Below are positions 18,677 through 27,418 of a stretch of 64,000 bases of DNA, piece after piece. Every line of letters starts with the position of its first letter. Position 1 is the first letter of the stretch. The position numbers and the translations under genes were made by a program. The stretch spans positions 124,001-188,000 of the forward strand of contig NZ_PRDB01000013.1 in NCBI RefSeq assembly GCF_002925905.1, read 5' to 3'. The notes under the pieces are model-generated. The model searched no databases, was not told where the DNA came from, and worked only from the letters and a program-made list of their open reading frames with translations. The stretch comes from Klebsiella michiganensis (GTDB lineage Bacteria; Pseudomonadota; Gammaproteobacteria; Enterobacterales; Enterobacteriaceae).

Positions 18677-18982
18677 ATGCCTGGCATGCAGTTCCTGATG
18701 GCGCTGGCGCTCCGGATGGGCCGCACGCTGGGCGAACTGCGACAAACCATGACGGTCGGCGAATTCAGGATGTGGGCTGAATACGACCGTATCAGCCCGA
18801 TCGGTGATATCCGTGGCGATATTCTCAATGCTCAGCTGGTTTCAGCGATGTACGGGGCACAGGGCGGTAAAGTCACCATTGAAGACGCACAGATTCAGTG
18901 GAGCGGAGAAGAGGGCGAGGCAAGCGACAGCGGCGATCCCTTTGCAGGCTTAGAAGCCGCTTTGCTCGCGGCTTCAGCTTGA
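18677..18982 (+). CDS. T part of the tail assembly chaperone (DUF4035-like), probably frameshift product
   Basis: The 101-residue frame (MALALRMGRTLGELRQTMTVGEF ... WAEYDRISPIGD) matches the DUF4035-type T domain of HK97-like tail chaperones. Its frame is open from 18659 and is -1 relative to the G gene, so a G-T fusion by -1 frameshift near 18663-18671 is likely. An independent ATG at 18677 lacks a good ribosome binding site, which favours frameshifting. Confidence 0.8.
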   Translation: MPGMQFLMALALRMGRTLGELRQTMTVGEFRMWAEYDRISPIGDIRGDILNAQLVSAMYGAQGGKVTIEDAQIQWSGEEGEASDSGDPFAGLEAALLAASA

Positions 18983-19057
18983 ATTAAACAACGATAGCTG
19001 AAGTCTTTCTTAACCAATGGTAGGATTTACTCATATCTTTACCAACAGGGGCGCTGT

Positions 19058-19441
19058 GTGAAAAAATTAATAGTTTTGGCATTATCCATTTTAGTGCTGG
19101 CCGGATGTAAGCCCGGCGAAGAAAAAGCAATAGATATTGCTAAAAAGGAAGTTGCTGCTGACATGAAAGATCCAGATAGTGCAAAGTTTCGCTATCTAAG
19201 GTTTGTAAAAGCAGGTGAAAAAGATGGGCTGGTTGGCGGATTTGTTTGTGGTGAAATAAATTCAAAAAATAGTTACGGTGCTTATGCTGGTTATTCAAAG
19301 TTTCAGTTGGCTTTAACAATGAAATCGAAAGGTTTTTTCTCTAAAGGTGTAAGCTATACTATTGATGATAAGAAGATATACAAAGCCCTCATTGGTTCTG
19401 ATTTGGATTTTTATTATAAGATATGCGGTCAGGATGAGTGA
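19058..19441 (+). CDS. Lipoprotein moron in the tail operon
   Basis: The 127-residue protein starts (GTG) MKKLIVLALSILVLAGCKPG, a type II signal peptide with lipobox LAGC, cysteine at residue 17. The mature part contains two further Cys and a Lys-rich middle. It is AT-rich against GC-rich tail genes, has its own terminator (19469-19493), and lies between chaperone and tape measure. In HK97 the superinfection-exclusion gene 15 lies at the same spot. A lysogenic-conversion or exclusion role is therefore inferred, not shown. Confidence 0.8.
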   Translation: MKKLIVLALSILVLAGCKPGEEKAIDIAKKEVAADMKDPDSAKFRYLRFVKAGEKDGLVGGFVCGEINSKNSYGAYAGYSKFQLALTMKSKGFFSKGVSYTIDDKKIYKALIGSDLDFYYKICGQDE

Positions 19442-19468
19442 TTGATTAAACTAATGAATTAAATTAAG

Positions 19469-19493
19469 AGCCTCGCACAAGCGGGGCTTTTTG
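19469..19493 (+). terminator. Rho-independent terminator after the lipoprotein gene
   Basis: AGCCTCGC-ACAA-GCGGGGCT followed by TTTTTG. Confidence 0.8.
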
Positions 19494-19510
19494 TTGTTAG
19501 AGGAATAGCA

Positions 19511-22500
19511 ATGGCAACCCTTCGCGAATTAATTATAAAAGTTTCAGCTAATTCTCAGTCCTTTCAGACCGAGATCGCTCGCGCCTCTCGCATGGGGTCC
19601 GATTATTATAAGACAATGCAAATGGGGGGGCGGCAGGCGGCTGTTTCTGCACGCGAGACAAGACAGGCACTAGCCGAAGTATCTGCACAATTGTCAGAAA
19701 CTAAAAACGCAGCTATGGGTATGGCTGGTGCGTTTGCCGGAGTTTTTGCGACTGGGCACCTAATTGCCCTTGCTGATGAGTGGAGTTCTGTGAATGCACG
19801 TTTAAAACAGGCATCAACATCAACCGATGATTTCTCCAATTCCCAACGATTACTTATGGATATCAGCCAGAAAACAGGGACAGCGTTCAGTGATAACGCA
19901 GGTTTATTTGCTCGATCGGCAGCATCAATGCGTGAGTTTGGTTATTCCTCTGGCGATGTACTGAAAGTAACCGAGGCTATCAGCACGGGCCTTAAATTAT
20001 CTGGGGCCAGCACGTCAGAGGCTAGTTCTGTTATCACGCAGTTCAGCCAGGCGTTAGCTCAGGGAGTGTTGCGTGGAGAGGAGTTCAACTCTGTTAACGA
20101 AAACGGTGATCGAATCATCCGTGCTTTAGCGGCAGGTATGGGCGTTGCCCGCAAAGACCTCAAGGCGATGGCTGATAACGGACTGTTGACAATAGATAAA
20201 GTGGTTCCGGCCATTACCGCTCAGTTGCGAGTGATGCAGGCTGAATTTGAATCAATGCCAAAAACGGTTTCAGGCTCAACTCAAAAGGTTGAAAATGCTT
20301 TTCTTGCTTGGGTTGGCGGTACAAACGATGCTTATGGTGCCTCTGCAGCGCTTGCTGGTGGGCTTGACTCCCTGGCAGAGAACATTGATACAGTAGCAAT
20401 GGCAGCAGGGGCATTAACGGCGATTGGAGTTACCCGTTTTCTTGGTAACTGGACGTTGCAATTAAAGTCGCACACCGAAGAGCTTATACGGGCCAGAGGT
20501 GCAGAAATTTCGAGTACAGCGGCCAAAATTGAGGGGGCAAATGCTTCACTTACACAGATCGAATCAGAAAAATCACTTCTCCTTTCAAATCAACGATCGC
20601 TCGTGGCTCAATTAGAATTGGCGCAGACTGAAAAACAACGTGCGACTATCAGAACACTTCTGGCCAAAAACTCAATGGATATGGTAAAGGCTAACAAAGC
20701 CGAGACCGCGACCGTTAATGAGCTATCAATGGCAAACCAGAGGCTGAATGCGCTAACCTCTGTTACAAGAACGGCATGGGCTGGCGTATCATCCTTATTT
20801 GGTGGCATTCCAGGGATTTTGATGCTGGGGGCAGGCGCCTGGTATACATGGTATCAGAATCAGGAACAGGCGCGTCAGTCTGCGATACAGTATGCCTCCA
20901 CCCTTGATGAGGTGGTGGAAAAAGCGAAAGCCATGAGCGAAATTCAAATCAGAGGTTCTATTGCCGATTCTGGTGAATCCATTGACGCGCTCAAAGATAA
21001 GCTGGAGGACTTGAGGGATGCTCAAGCCGAGGCAGCAGCTGAAGTTCAGAAATATACGTCTCTCGCTCGACAAATGGGCGTTCAGAATGATCAAAATAAT
21101 GGTTACGTACAGAACGCTGCTAAATATCAGCGGGAATATAACAAAATATCCCGAGATATTGCTGATACTACATCTCAATTAAACAATGCTGTAGATGCAC
21201 AAAATAATTTACAAACAGAGTTAGCCTCAAAAGTTCAGGCGTCGGCAGTTGCTTTTGACAAAATAAAAAACTCGATAATTGGTGCGCTGAATATTAATGA
21301 AGCAATGGCAACTTCGCTATCAGTTACCATTCAATTCATGGACGAATTAAAAAAACGCTCTGGGAGCGGCCAGCCCCCAGCAGTTCAAACCAACACAGCT
21401 TACGATAGTTTTATAAAGCAACAGAAGGAGAGCATAGCCCTCTCTCAAAAAGAAGGTGTTGAGCGGGCCAAGCTTAAAGCGCTTCAGGATGCCATCAAAC
21501 AGGGAGCGGTTAGAACTGATAATAAAGGTAATATTTTACCGGGGCAGGATGAGCAGATCGCAGCTATTCAAGGTAATGCTGCTACAGACTTTAAACTTAA
21601 CGAATCGCAAAAAAAACCTCGCGGAAAGTCAGAGGTAGAAAAAAATGAAGATGCATATACCCGCATTGTTAAACAACAAGAAGAACAGATTGCACTCGCC
21701 GGACAAAGCAATGAACTGGCAAAAATAAAATATCAGATAGTTCAGGGGGAACTAGCCTCACTCGATCAAGCTAAAAAAGAAACCCTTCTGCACAATGCTG
21801 CGCTTATCGATCAGAAAAACATTGCTGAACAGTTAAAAACGTTCCGTGAGGGGCTCGCTGACAGCAACGCTGCTGCGCGTGATCGGGGGGATATTGATTT
21901 TCTTGGTGCCGGTATGGGGGATAAGGCCCGCGACCGCATGAAGGAAATGGCGGATATTCGCACTGATTTTCTCAAACAGCAGCGGGACCTGCAGCGGGAT
22001 TTCAGCAAAGGTCAGATTTCTGAGGACCTGTATAAACAGCAAACGGAAGCGCTACAGGCGGCGCTTACTGAACGGCTCCAGATTCAGGAGGACTACTACA
22101 AGAAAACCGATGAACAGCAGTCAGACTGGCGGGCTGGGATCAGCGATTCACTGATGAACTACGCCGATCAGGCTGCTGACCTCAGTTCAATGGCAGCATC
22201 AGCGACCAGCGAGATTCTCAATAACACCACGAACACCATTTCCAACAACCTGACCAGTGTCCTGACTGGTGCGACTTCGTTCAAAGATGGGATGTCGAAT
22301 ATCTTCAGCTCTCTGGGCGAAACGGTGATTAAGACACTGCTCCAGATGGCAACGCAGGCGTTAATCACCAAAGCGATTATGGCGTCGTTCGGCGGTGGTG
22401 CTGGTGGGATGTTCGGTAGTCTTTTTGGTGGAGCAAGTGGAGCTGCAAGCAGTGGAACTGCGCTGCAAAGCTTCGGATCGTCTTTTGCCTTTAATGCCCT

Positions 22501-22918
22501 CGGTGGCGTCTACGATTCTCCGTCACTTTCTGCATACAGCGGCGGCGTTTACAGCACTCCGCAGTATTTTGCCTTTGCGAAAGGTGCGGGCGTGTTTGGT
22601 GAAGCTGGTCCGGAAGCAATTATGCCCCTGACCCGTGGCGCTGATGGTTCGCTGGGGGTTCGTGCGGTTGGTCGTGAGTCACCGGCAGTCCAGGATGCGG
22701 CAAGGCAGATTGAGGCGCAACCACGAATCGCGGTCAGTGTTGATGCCCGTAGCACGTTTAGCGGGCAACCTGACGACGCAACAATGCTGGCAGTAGATCG
22801 AAGGAATGCTGCACTGGAACGACGCATCATCAACACACTCACTGCTGAAGTAAATAACCCCCAGAAGAAATTCGGACGCGCCATCTACTCCAATCTACAG
22901 CCCAAAAAACCAAGATAG
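19511..22918 (+). CDS. Tail tape measure protein
   Basis: The 1135-residue protein is the longest in the tail module. It has the tape measure N-terminal domain (SFQTEIARASRMGSDYYKTM ... GVARKDLKAMADNGLLTIDKVVPA), a hydrophobic pair of segments near residues 290-320 and 420-450, long coiled coils, and the usual C-terminal segment AFAKGAGVFGEAGPEAIMPL. Length sets the tail length, here somewhat over 150 nm by the usual ratio. It is also injected with the DNA. Confidence 0.95.
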   Translation: MATLRELIIKVSANSQSFQTEIARASRMGSDYYKTMQMGGRQAAVSARETRQALAEVSAQLSETKNAAMGMAGAFAGVFATGHLIALADEWSSVNARLKQASTSTDDFSNSQRLLMDISQKTGTAFSDNAGLFARSAASMREFGYSSGDVLKVTEAISTGLKLSGASTSEASSVITQFSQALAQGVLRGEEFNSVNENGDRIIRALAAGMGVARKDLKAMADNGLLTIDKVVPAITAQLRVMQAEFESMPKTVSGSTQKVENAFLAWVGGTNDAYGASAALAGGLDSLAENIDTVAMAAGALTAIGVTRFLGNWTLQLKSHTEELIRARGAEISSTAAKIEGANASLTQIESEKSLLLSNQRSLVAQLELAQTEKQRATIRTLLAKNSMDMVKANKAETATVNELSMANQRLNALTSVTRTAWAGVSSLFGGIPGILMLGAGAWYTWYQNQEQARQSAIQYASTLDEVVEKAKAMSEIQIRGSIADSGESIDALKDKLEDLRDAQAEAAAEVQKYTSLARQMGVQNDQNNGYVQNAAKYQREYNKISRDIADTTSQLNNAVDAQNNLQTELASKVQASAVAFDKIKNSIIGALNINEAMATSLSVTIQFMDELKKRSGSGQPPAVQTNTAYDSFIKQQKESIALSQKEGVERAKLKALQDAIKQGAVRTDNKGNILPGQDEQIAAIQGNAATDFKLNESQKKPRGKSEVEKNEDAYTRIVKQQEEQIALAGQSNELAKIKYQIVQGELASLDQAKKETLLHNAALIDQKNIAEQLKTFREGLADSNAAARDRGDIDFLGAGMGDKARDRMKEMADIRTDFLKQQRDLQRDFSKGQISEDLYKQQTEALQAALTERLQIQEDYYKKTDEQQSDWRAGISDSLMNYADQAADLSSMAASATSEILNNTTNTISNNLTSVLTGATSFKDGMSNIFSSLGETVIKTLLQMATQALITKAIMASFGGGAGGMFGSLFGGASGAASSGTALQSFGSSFAFNALGGVYDSPSLSAYSGGVYSTPQYFAFAKGAGVFGEAGPEAIMPLTRGADGSLGVRAVGRESPAVQDAARQIEAQPRIAVSVDARSTFSGQPDDATMLAVDRRNAALERRIINTLTAEVNNPQKKFGRAIYSNLQPKKPR

Positions 22919-22938
22919 ACTGCCCGGAGGGAAAGTTA

Positions 22939-23412
22939 ATGGCGGATATTATCTATCCGGATGAGTACCTGCCCATGCCACTTATGGACGGGTACGGTTT
23001 TAAGCCCATATCACCTTTACTGCGAACGGAAATGACGTCCGGTCGCGCAAGGCAGCGGCGGCGATACACCTCAACACCCACTCAGGCATCAGTGAAATGG
23101 ATTTTTCAGACTGATGCGCTGGCGCAGGTGTTTGAGGCCTTTTTCCGGGACGCACTGAAAGACGGACAGTCCTGGTTCTATCTGAGGCTCCAGACCCCGA
23201 TCGGGGTAAAGCCCTATAAAGCCAGGTTTATTGATATTTACGAAGGTCCGACACTTGTCGCACCGAAATACTGGCAGTACAGCGCAACGCTGGAGTTATG
23301 GGAACGTCCGTTACCGCCTGCCGGGTGGGGCAATTATCCGGAATGGCTCGCTGGCCAGTCATTGCTCGATATTGCACTGAATAAGGAGTGGCCAGAGCAT
23401 GACGATTCTTGA
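22939..23412 (+). CDS. Minor tail protein (HK97 gp17-like)
   Basis: A 157-residue protein directly after the tape measure. The pattern LMDGYGFKPISPLLRTEM ... KWIFQTDALAQVFEAFFRD ... YWQYSATLELWERP is typical of the tail-tip protein in HK97-like phages of enteric bacteria. The stop overlaps the next gene by 14 bases. Confidence 0.8.
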   Translation: MADIIYPDEYLPMPLMDGYGFKPISPLLRTEMTSGRARQRRRYTSTPTQASVKWIFQTDALAQVFEAFFRDALKDGQSWFYLRLQTPIGVKPYKARFIDIYEGPTLVAPKYWQYSATLELWERPLPPAGWGNYPEWLAGQSLLDIALNKEWPEHDDS

Positions 23413-23884
23413 GCAACTTTATGCCAGTAGCGGCTCTGAAGTCATTCACGACACGTTGCAGATCACGGCAGGTGATCAGAACTACTGGCTTACCCGTGGG
23501 TGGGACAATATCACTGTCACATTAGAAGACGGGCAGCAGGCAACTTTTGAGGGATGCGCTATCGATATTGCGTTACCTGCAAGGAATGCCGATGGCACAC
23601 AAGACCTGAAATTTGCCATCAGTAATGTTGACGGTGTGGTATCTGATGCGATTGACAGAATTCTGGACGAAATGAAATCGGCAACACTGACTTTTCGGCG
23701 GTATATCTCCTCTGATTTATCTGCACCTGCGGCATCGCCTTACACCCTTGATGTGAAATCCGGATCGTGGACGGCAACTGCGGTGCAGGTAACTGCCGGA
23801 TATATGAACATCCTTAAAACGGCCTGGCCGCGTAATCGTTATAACCTGGCTGAACATCCTGGTCTTCGTTACATGTCTTCCTGA
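23399..23884 (+). CDS. Tail tip protein (DUF1833 family)
   Basis: The 161-residue beta-rich protein (TILEQLYASSGSEVIHDTLQ ... RRYISSDLSAPA) fits DUF1833, which stands where lambda L stands. It belongs to the tail-tip hub chain that links tape measure and host-specificity protein. Confidence 0.85.
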   Translation: MTILEQLYASSGSEVIHDTLQITAGDQNYWLTRGWDNITVTLEDGQQATFEGCAIDIALPARNADGTQDLKFAISNVDGVVSDAIDRILDEMKSATLTFRRYISSDLSAPAASPYTLDVKSGSWTATAVQVTAGYMNILKTAWPRNRYNLAEHPGLRYMSS

Positions 23885-23893
23885 GGTATTCAC

Positions 23894-24274
23894 ATGTTCC
23901 ATTCTGATAAATACCTTTCGGTCAAATGGCTGAAGGGCGGGCGAGTTTATCCTGAGCTCGACTGTTTCGGCATCATCAATGAAATCCGCGGCGATCTCCT
24001 TCTCCCGTTATGGCCGGATTTTTCCGGCGTGACGAAAGATGAGGGAGGGCTCGATCGTGAGGCCAGGAAGTTTATGAAATCTCTCACACGCTGTGAGCCT
24101 TGTGTCGGGGCCGGGGTAGCTTGTTATTCAGGATCAACCGTGACGCATGTTGGTATCGTAGTTTTACTGGATGGCCAGTTGCAGGTTGCAGAATGTAATC
24201 CGGGAACCAATGTCACCTTTCTACCTCTTCCGCGATTTGTTCGTCGGTTTAACCGTGTGGAGTTCTGGCAATGA
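23894..24274 (+). CDS. NlpC/P60-type tail peptidase (K-like)
   Basis: The 126-residue protein has a Cys in ELDCFGIINEI and a His in VTHVGIVVLLDG, the catalytic pair of NlpC/P60 cysteine peptidases. It would cut peptide crosslinks of the wall during DNA entry or process the tail tip. The 4-bp overlap with the next gene supports coupling. A tail-tip NlpC domain at this place is usual in lambdoid phages. Confidence 0.85.
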   Translation: MFHSDKYLSVKWLKGGRVYPELDCFGIINEIRGDLLLPLWPDFSGVTKDEGGLDREARKFMKSLTRCEPCVGAGVACYSGSTVTHVGIVVLLDGQLQVAECNPGTNVTFLPLPRFVRRFNRVEFWQ

Positions 24275-27200
24275 CGATAAGGATTTACCCTTCCCGGCTC
24301 CCCGGAGAACCGCTTGAAACTCATGAGCACGGTAATATTACGCTGCATCAATGGATGTTCAGAAATGTTCCAGGGTACAGCCAGGACAGATCGCACCCAG
24401 TTGCCGTTGAATTAAATGGTCGCACACTTCCTCCCGATGAGTGGCCGCTTTGCCAGTTGAGCCCGGACAGTGATGTCAGAATTTATCCTGTTCCCTATGG
24501 AACCGGGCTGGAAATTGCCGTCTGGGTTTCTGTTGCAATATCAGCTGCCAGTGCTGTCTACTCGTTGTTCTTCGGGCCGAAAGTCGACCTCGGTGGTTAT
24601 TCATCGGGTAGCGGTCGTTCGCTGGAGCTAAACCCGGCAAAAGCTAACACGGCGAAACTTGGAGACCCGATACGTGAGGTGTTTGGTCGATGCCGTATCT
24701 ATCCTGATTATCTGGTGCAGCCGGTTACCCGTTTTGACCCCGATGATCCAACGCGAATGACGGTCGAAATGTTTCTCTGTGTCGGGCAGGGGAGGTTTTC
24801 GTTTACGGGAGGAGATAAACGAATTGGAGAAACCCCGGCAGCCTCGCTGGGTAATGGTTTCAGCGATAAGGTGTACCAGCCAGGAGAGGACGTATCTTCT
24901 GATCCGCGAAGTGAAAACTGGTTCAACTCGACAGAGGTAGGCGGAACATCAAGCGGAACAGGGCTGGATATGGCCCAGACGTCGCCTGATTCCGACGATA
25001 TTATTGCTGACAGCATGACTGTTTCTGGTGCATCCGTAACGTTCACAGGGCTGGACACGGATGATGGTGACGATGACGACGAGGATGATAACTCTCTGCC
25101 TGCAAGTTGGGTCGCAGGAACTATCGTTGAGATTAAAGCCCCCACCAACTTCCTTATCTCCACCTCATCAGGTTACAGCGTATTTGCCAGCAAACTACTG
25201 ACTGAAATCGCGCCGGTGGTTGGGATGCCAGTAACGTTGAGTTTTAACAGTGTTGATTACGATCTCTTTATTGCAGCCTGTACGCCGGGACAGGATGCCA
25301 TACCGGGAGAGGGCGGCAGTGCGGCTAAAATTCAGTCCAGCGCGGCACCGACAACTTACGATTTCTCGCTGGGCAGCACAACGTTTACGGTGACCTGGCA
25401 CGGAACAACTTATACCGTCTCTCTTGTTGCTGATTATGTGAATATGTCCGGCCTTCTGGCTGCAATTACTGAGGGACTGACCGGCTCCGGCCTGGTGGCG
25501 CAGGATAATGGCGGAATCGTACTAATCACTGAAGAGGCGAGCCCGTTTGCGGGTGGAGAAATCTCATCATCATCGCTCCCGGTAGCGGTCTTTGGCGATG
25601 CGCCTGTTTATACCGCAGGCAGTGAATCAACCGGCGGCAGCGCCGCTATCACCGCAAATGTCACGCTGGCCTATAACAGTTCGACGGGTACCCCTTTCTC
25701 AGGGATGCCGGAGGGAACGCAGCGCCTTTCCCTGTCTCATCGTGGCAGTGAGTACCAGATTGTAACTACTGACGGAACAACGGCAACGGTTGCACGCCTT
25801 GTTGATGGTGCCATTGATGCTTCATGGCCAGGGTTCTCCGGCAGAACGATGATTGACTATGAAGCCACGGGGCTTAATGACACGCTGAGCTGGCTGGGAC
25901 CGTTTCTTGCCTGCCCTGAAAATGAAGTTGTGGACGCCTTTGAGGTGAATTTCTCCTTTCCTAACGGCATCTGCGGTTTTGATAACAAGGGCAAGAAACG
26001 CATCCGGCATGTTGAGTGGGAGATTCAGTATCGGGTTTATGGCACCGGCTCCGGGTGGATCAGCAAGCAGGGCGAATACGCACTCAAAAACATTAATGGG
26101 CTGGGGTACACAGAAAGATTTTCGCTCGACTCTCCCGGCCTGGTCGAAGTGCGGTGCCGTCGCCGGAACGAACAGGGCAGCAATAACGCGCGCGACAATA
26201 TGTACTGGCAGGCTTTAAGAGGGAGGCTTCTGGCAAGACCCGTATCCTACTCAGGTGTAACAACCTGGGCAATTACCGTTGAAACCGGGGGGAAGCTGGC
26301 GGCACAGTCTGACAGGCGCGTCAGCGTGGTCGCTACCCGCGAATATGACGGAGGGGGAAACAGAACCATTAGCGGCGCATTTCGTCATGTAGCAGGCAGT
26401 CTTGGTTTTAATGCAAACCAGATTGACACCTCTGCGATAAATGCTCTTGAAACTGCCTGGTGGACGCCAAGGGGGGAATATTTTGACTATGAGGCAAGTA
26501 GCGACAGTGCTTCAGCGAAAGATATTTTCGACAAAATCACCGAAGCAGGCATGAGTTACTTTTTGCTGTCAGACGGGCTCTTATCTGCCGGGCGAGAAGG
26601 TATCAAAAGCTGGACCGGGATCATTACCCCCCAGGATACGGTAGAGGAAATGAAGACCTCATTCAGGGCCCCTTCTGATGATGATTATGACGGTGTTGAC
26701 GTCACATATATTAATCCGGTTACCTGGGCAGAAGAGATCGTTCAGTGCCGGACGACTGATAATCCTGTGCCTCGCAAAGTGGAGTCGTACTCACTGGGCA
26801 TTGTAATGACAGCAGATCGTGCATACCGAATAGGCATGCGCAGGCTCATGAAATATCTGCATCAGCGCAGGACCTATGAATGCACAACTGAGCTTCTTGG
26901 CTGGTGTTACCAGTTTGGTGATCACATCATTCTTTCTGATGATATTCCGACGGGTAAAACAATCAGCTGTCTGATAGAAGGCGTGACATTCGATGATGAA
27001 GTTATCACGTTAACAGTCACTGAACTTCTTGACTGGAGCTATGTTAATCCGCGCTGCTGGATTCAGTTTCAGGGAGGACGGCCGTCGACTCGTTTGCTAA
27101 CGCCGACACGTGTCGATGACTTCACCCTTACTATACCGTACAACGACGACCTACACCCGGAAGACTGGACAATGGATGACCCGGATGTTGAATTACCGCG

Positions 27201-27354
27201 CCTGTTATTTTGTGACAGTGAGAAGGGGGCCCGGCACGGTATCGTTCAGGAAATAGTCCCGTCTGATGACTGCACCTGCCAGGTCACCGCCCCGGAATAC
27301 AAAGAAATTTTCTACAGCTACGACGACGCTACCTACCCCGGCGACGTCGCTTAA
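24271..27354 (+). CDS. Host specificity/tail tip protein J-like (central fibre)
   Basis: The 1027-residue protein is the tail-tip hub. The N-terminal part contains a ubiquitin-like/lambda I-like region fused to J (MTIRIYPSRLPGEPLETHEHGN) with a hydrophobic segment near residues 82-100, then beta-rich J domains and fibronectin-like parts. Residues ~261-275 form an almost purely acidic loop (DGDDDDEDDNS). Such proteins complete the tail tip and contact the receptor. The last 88 bases overlap an upstream extension of the tailspike frame, but the tailspike itself starts later. Confidence 0.92.
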   Translation: MTIRIYPSRLPGEPLETHEHGNITLHQWMFRNVPGYSQDRSHPVAVELNGRTLPPDEWPLCQLSPDSDVRIYPVPYGTGLEIAVWVSVAISAASAVYSLFFGPKVDLGGYSSGSGRSLELNPAKANTAKLGDPIREVFGRCRIYPDYLVQPVTRFDPDDPTRMTVEMFLCVGQGRFSFTGGDKRIGETPAASLGNGFSDKVYQPGEDVSSDPRSENWFNSTEVGGTSSGTGLDMAQTSPDSDDIIADSMTVSGASVTFTGLDTDDGDDDDEDDNSLPASWVAGTIVEIKAPTNFLISTSSGYSVFASKLLTEIAPVVGMPVTLSFNSVDYDLFIAACTPGQDAIPGEGGSAAKIQSSAAPTTYDFSLGSTTFTVTWHGTTYTVSLVADYVNMSGLLAAITEGLTGSGLVAQDNGGIVLITEEASPFAGGEISSSSLPVAVFGDAPVYTAGSESTGGSAAITANVTLAYNSSTGTPFSGMPEGTQRLSLSHRGSEYQIVTTDGTTATVARLVDGAIDASWPGFSGRTMIDYEATGLNDTLSWLGPFLACPENEVVDAFEVNFSFPNGICGFDNKGKKRIRHVEWEIQYRVYGTGSGWISKQGEYALKNINGLGYTERFSLDSPGLVEVRCRRRNEQGSNNARDNMYWQALRGRLLARPVSYSGVTTWAITVETGGKLAAQSDRRVSVVATREYDGGGNRTISGAFRHVAGSLGFNANQIDTSAINALETAWWTPRGEYFDYEASSDSASAKDIFDKITEAGMSYFLLSDGLLSAGREGIKSWTGIITPQDTVEEMKTSFRAPSDDDYDGVDVTYINPVTWAEEIVQCRTTDNPVPRKVESYSLGIVMTADRAYRIGMRRLMKYLHQRRTYECTTELLGWCYQFGDHIILSDDIPTGKTISCLIEGVTFDDEVITLTVTELLDWSYVNPRCWIQFQGGRPSTRLLTPTRVDDFTLTIPYNDDLHPEDWTMDDPDVELPRLLFCDSEKGARHGIVQEIVPSDDCTCQVTAPEYKEIFYSYDDATYPGDVA

Positions 27355-27375
27355 CTTTTTAAAAAGCACCCATTC

Positions 27376-27399
27376 ACCCGCCTCATTCGGCGGGTTTTT
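27376..27399 (+). terminator. Rho-independent terminator between J and the tailspike
   Basis: CCCGCC-TCATTC-GGCGGG followed by TTTTTC. It can lower tailspike expression relative to J unless Q-modified polymerase reads through. Confidence 0.8.
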
Positions 27400-27418
27400 C
27401 ATTTTTGGAGCACAATGT

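Noticed and set aside
27266..27418. Upstream extension of the tailspike frame into gene J
   Set aside because: The ATG at 27419 has a ribosome binding site and gives the family N-terminus; the extension overlaps J and a terminator.
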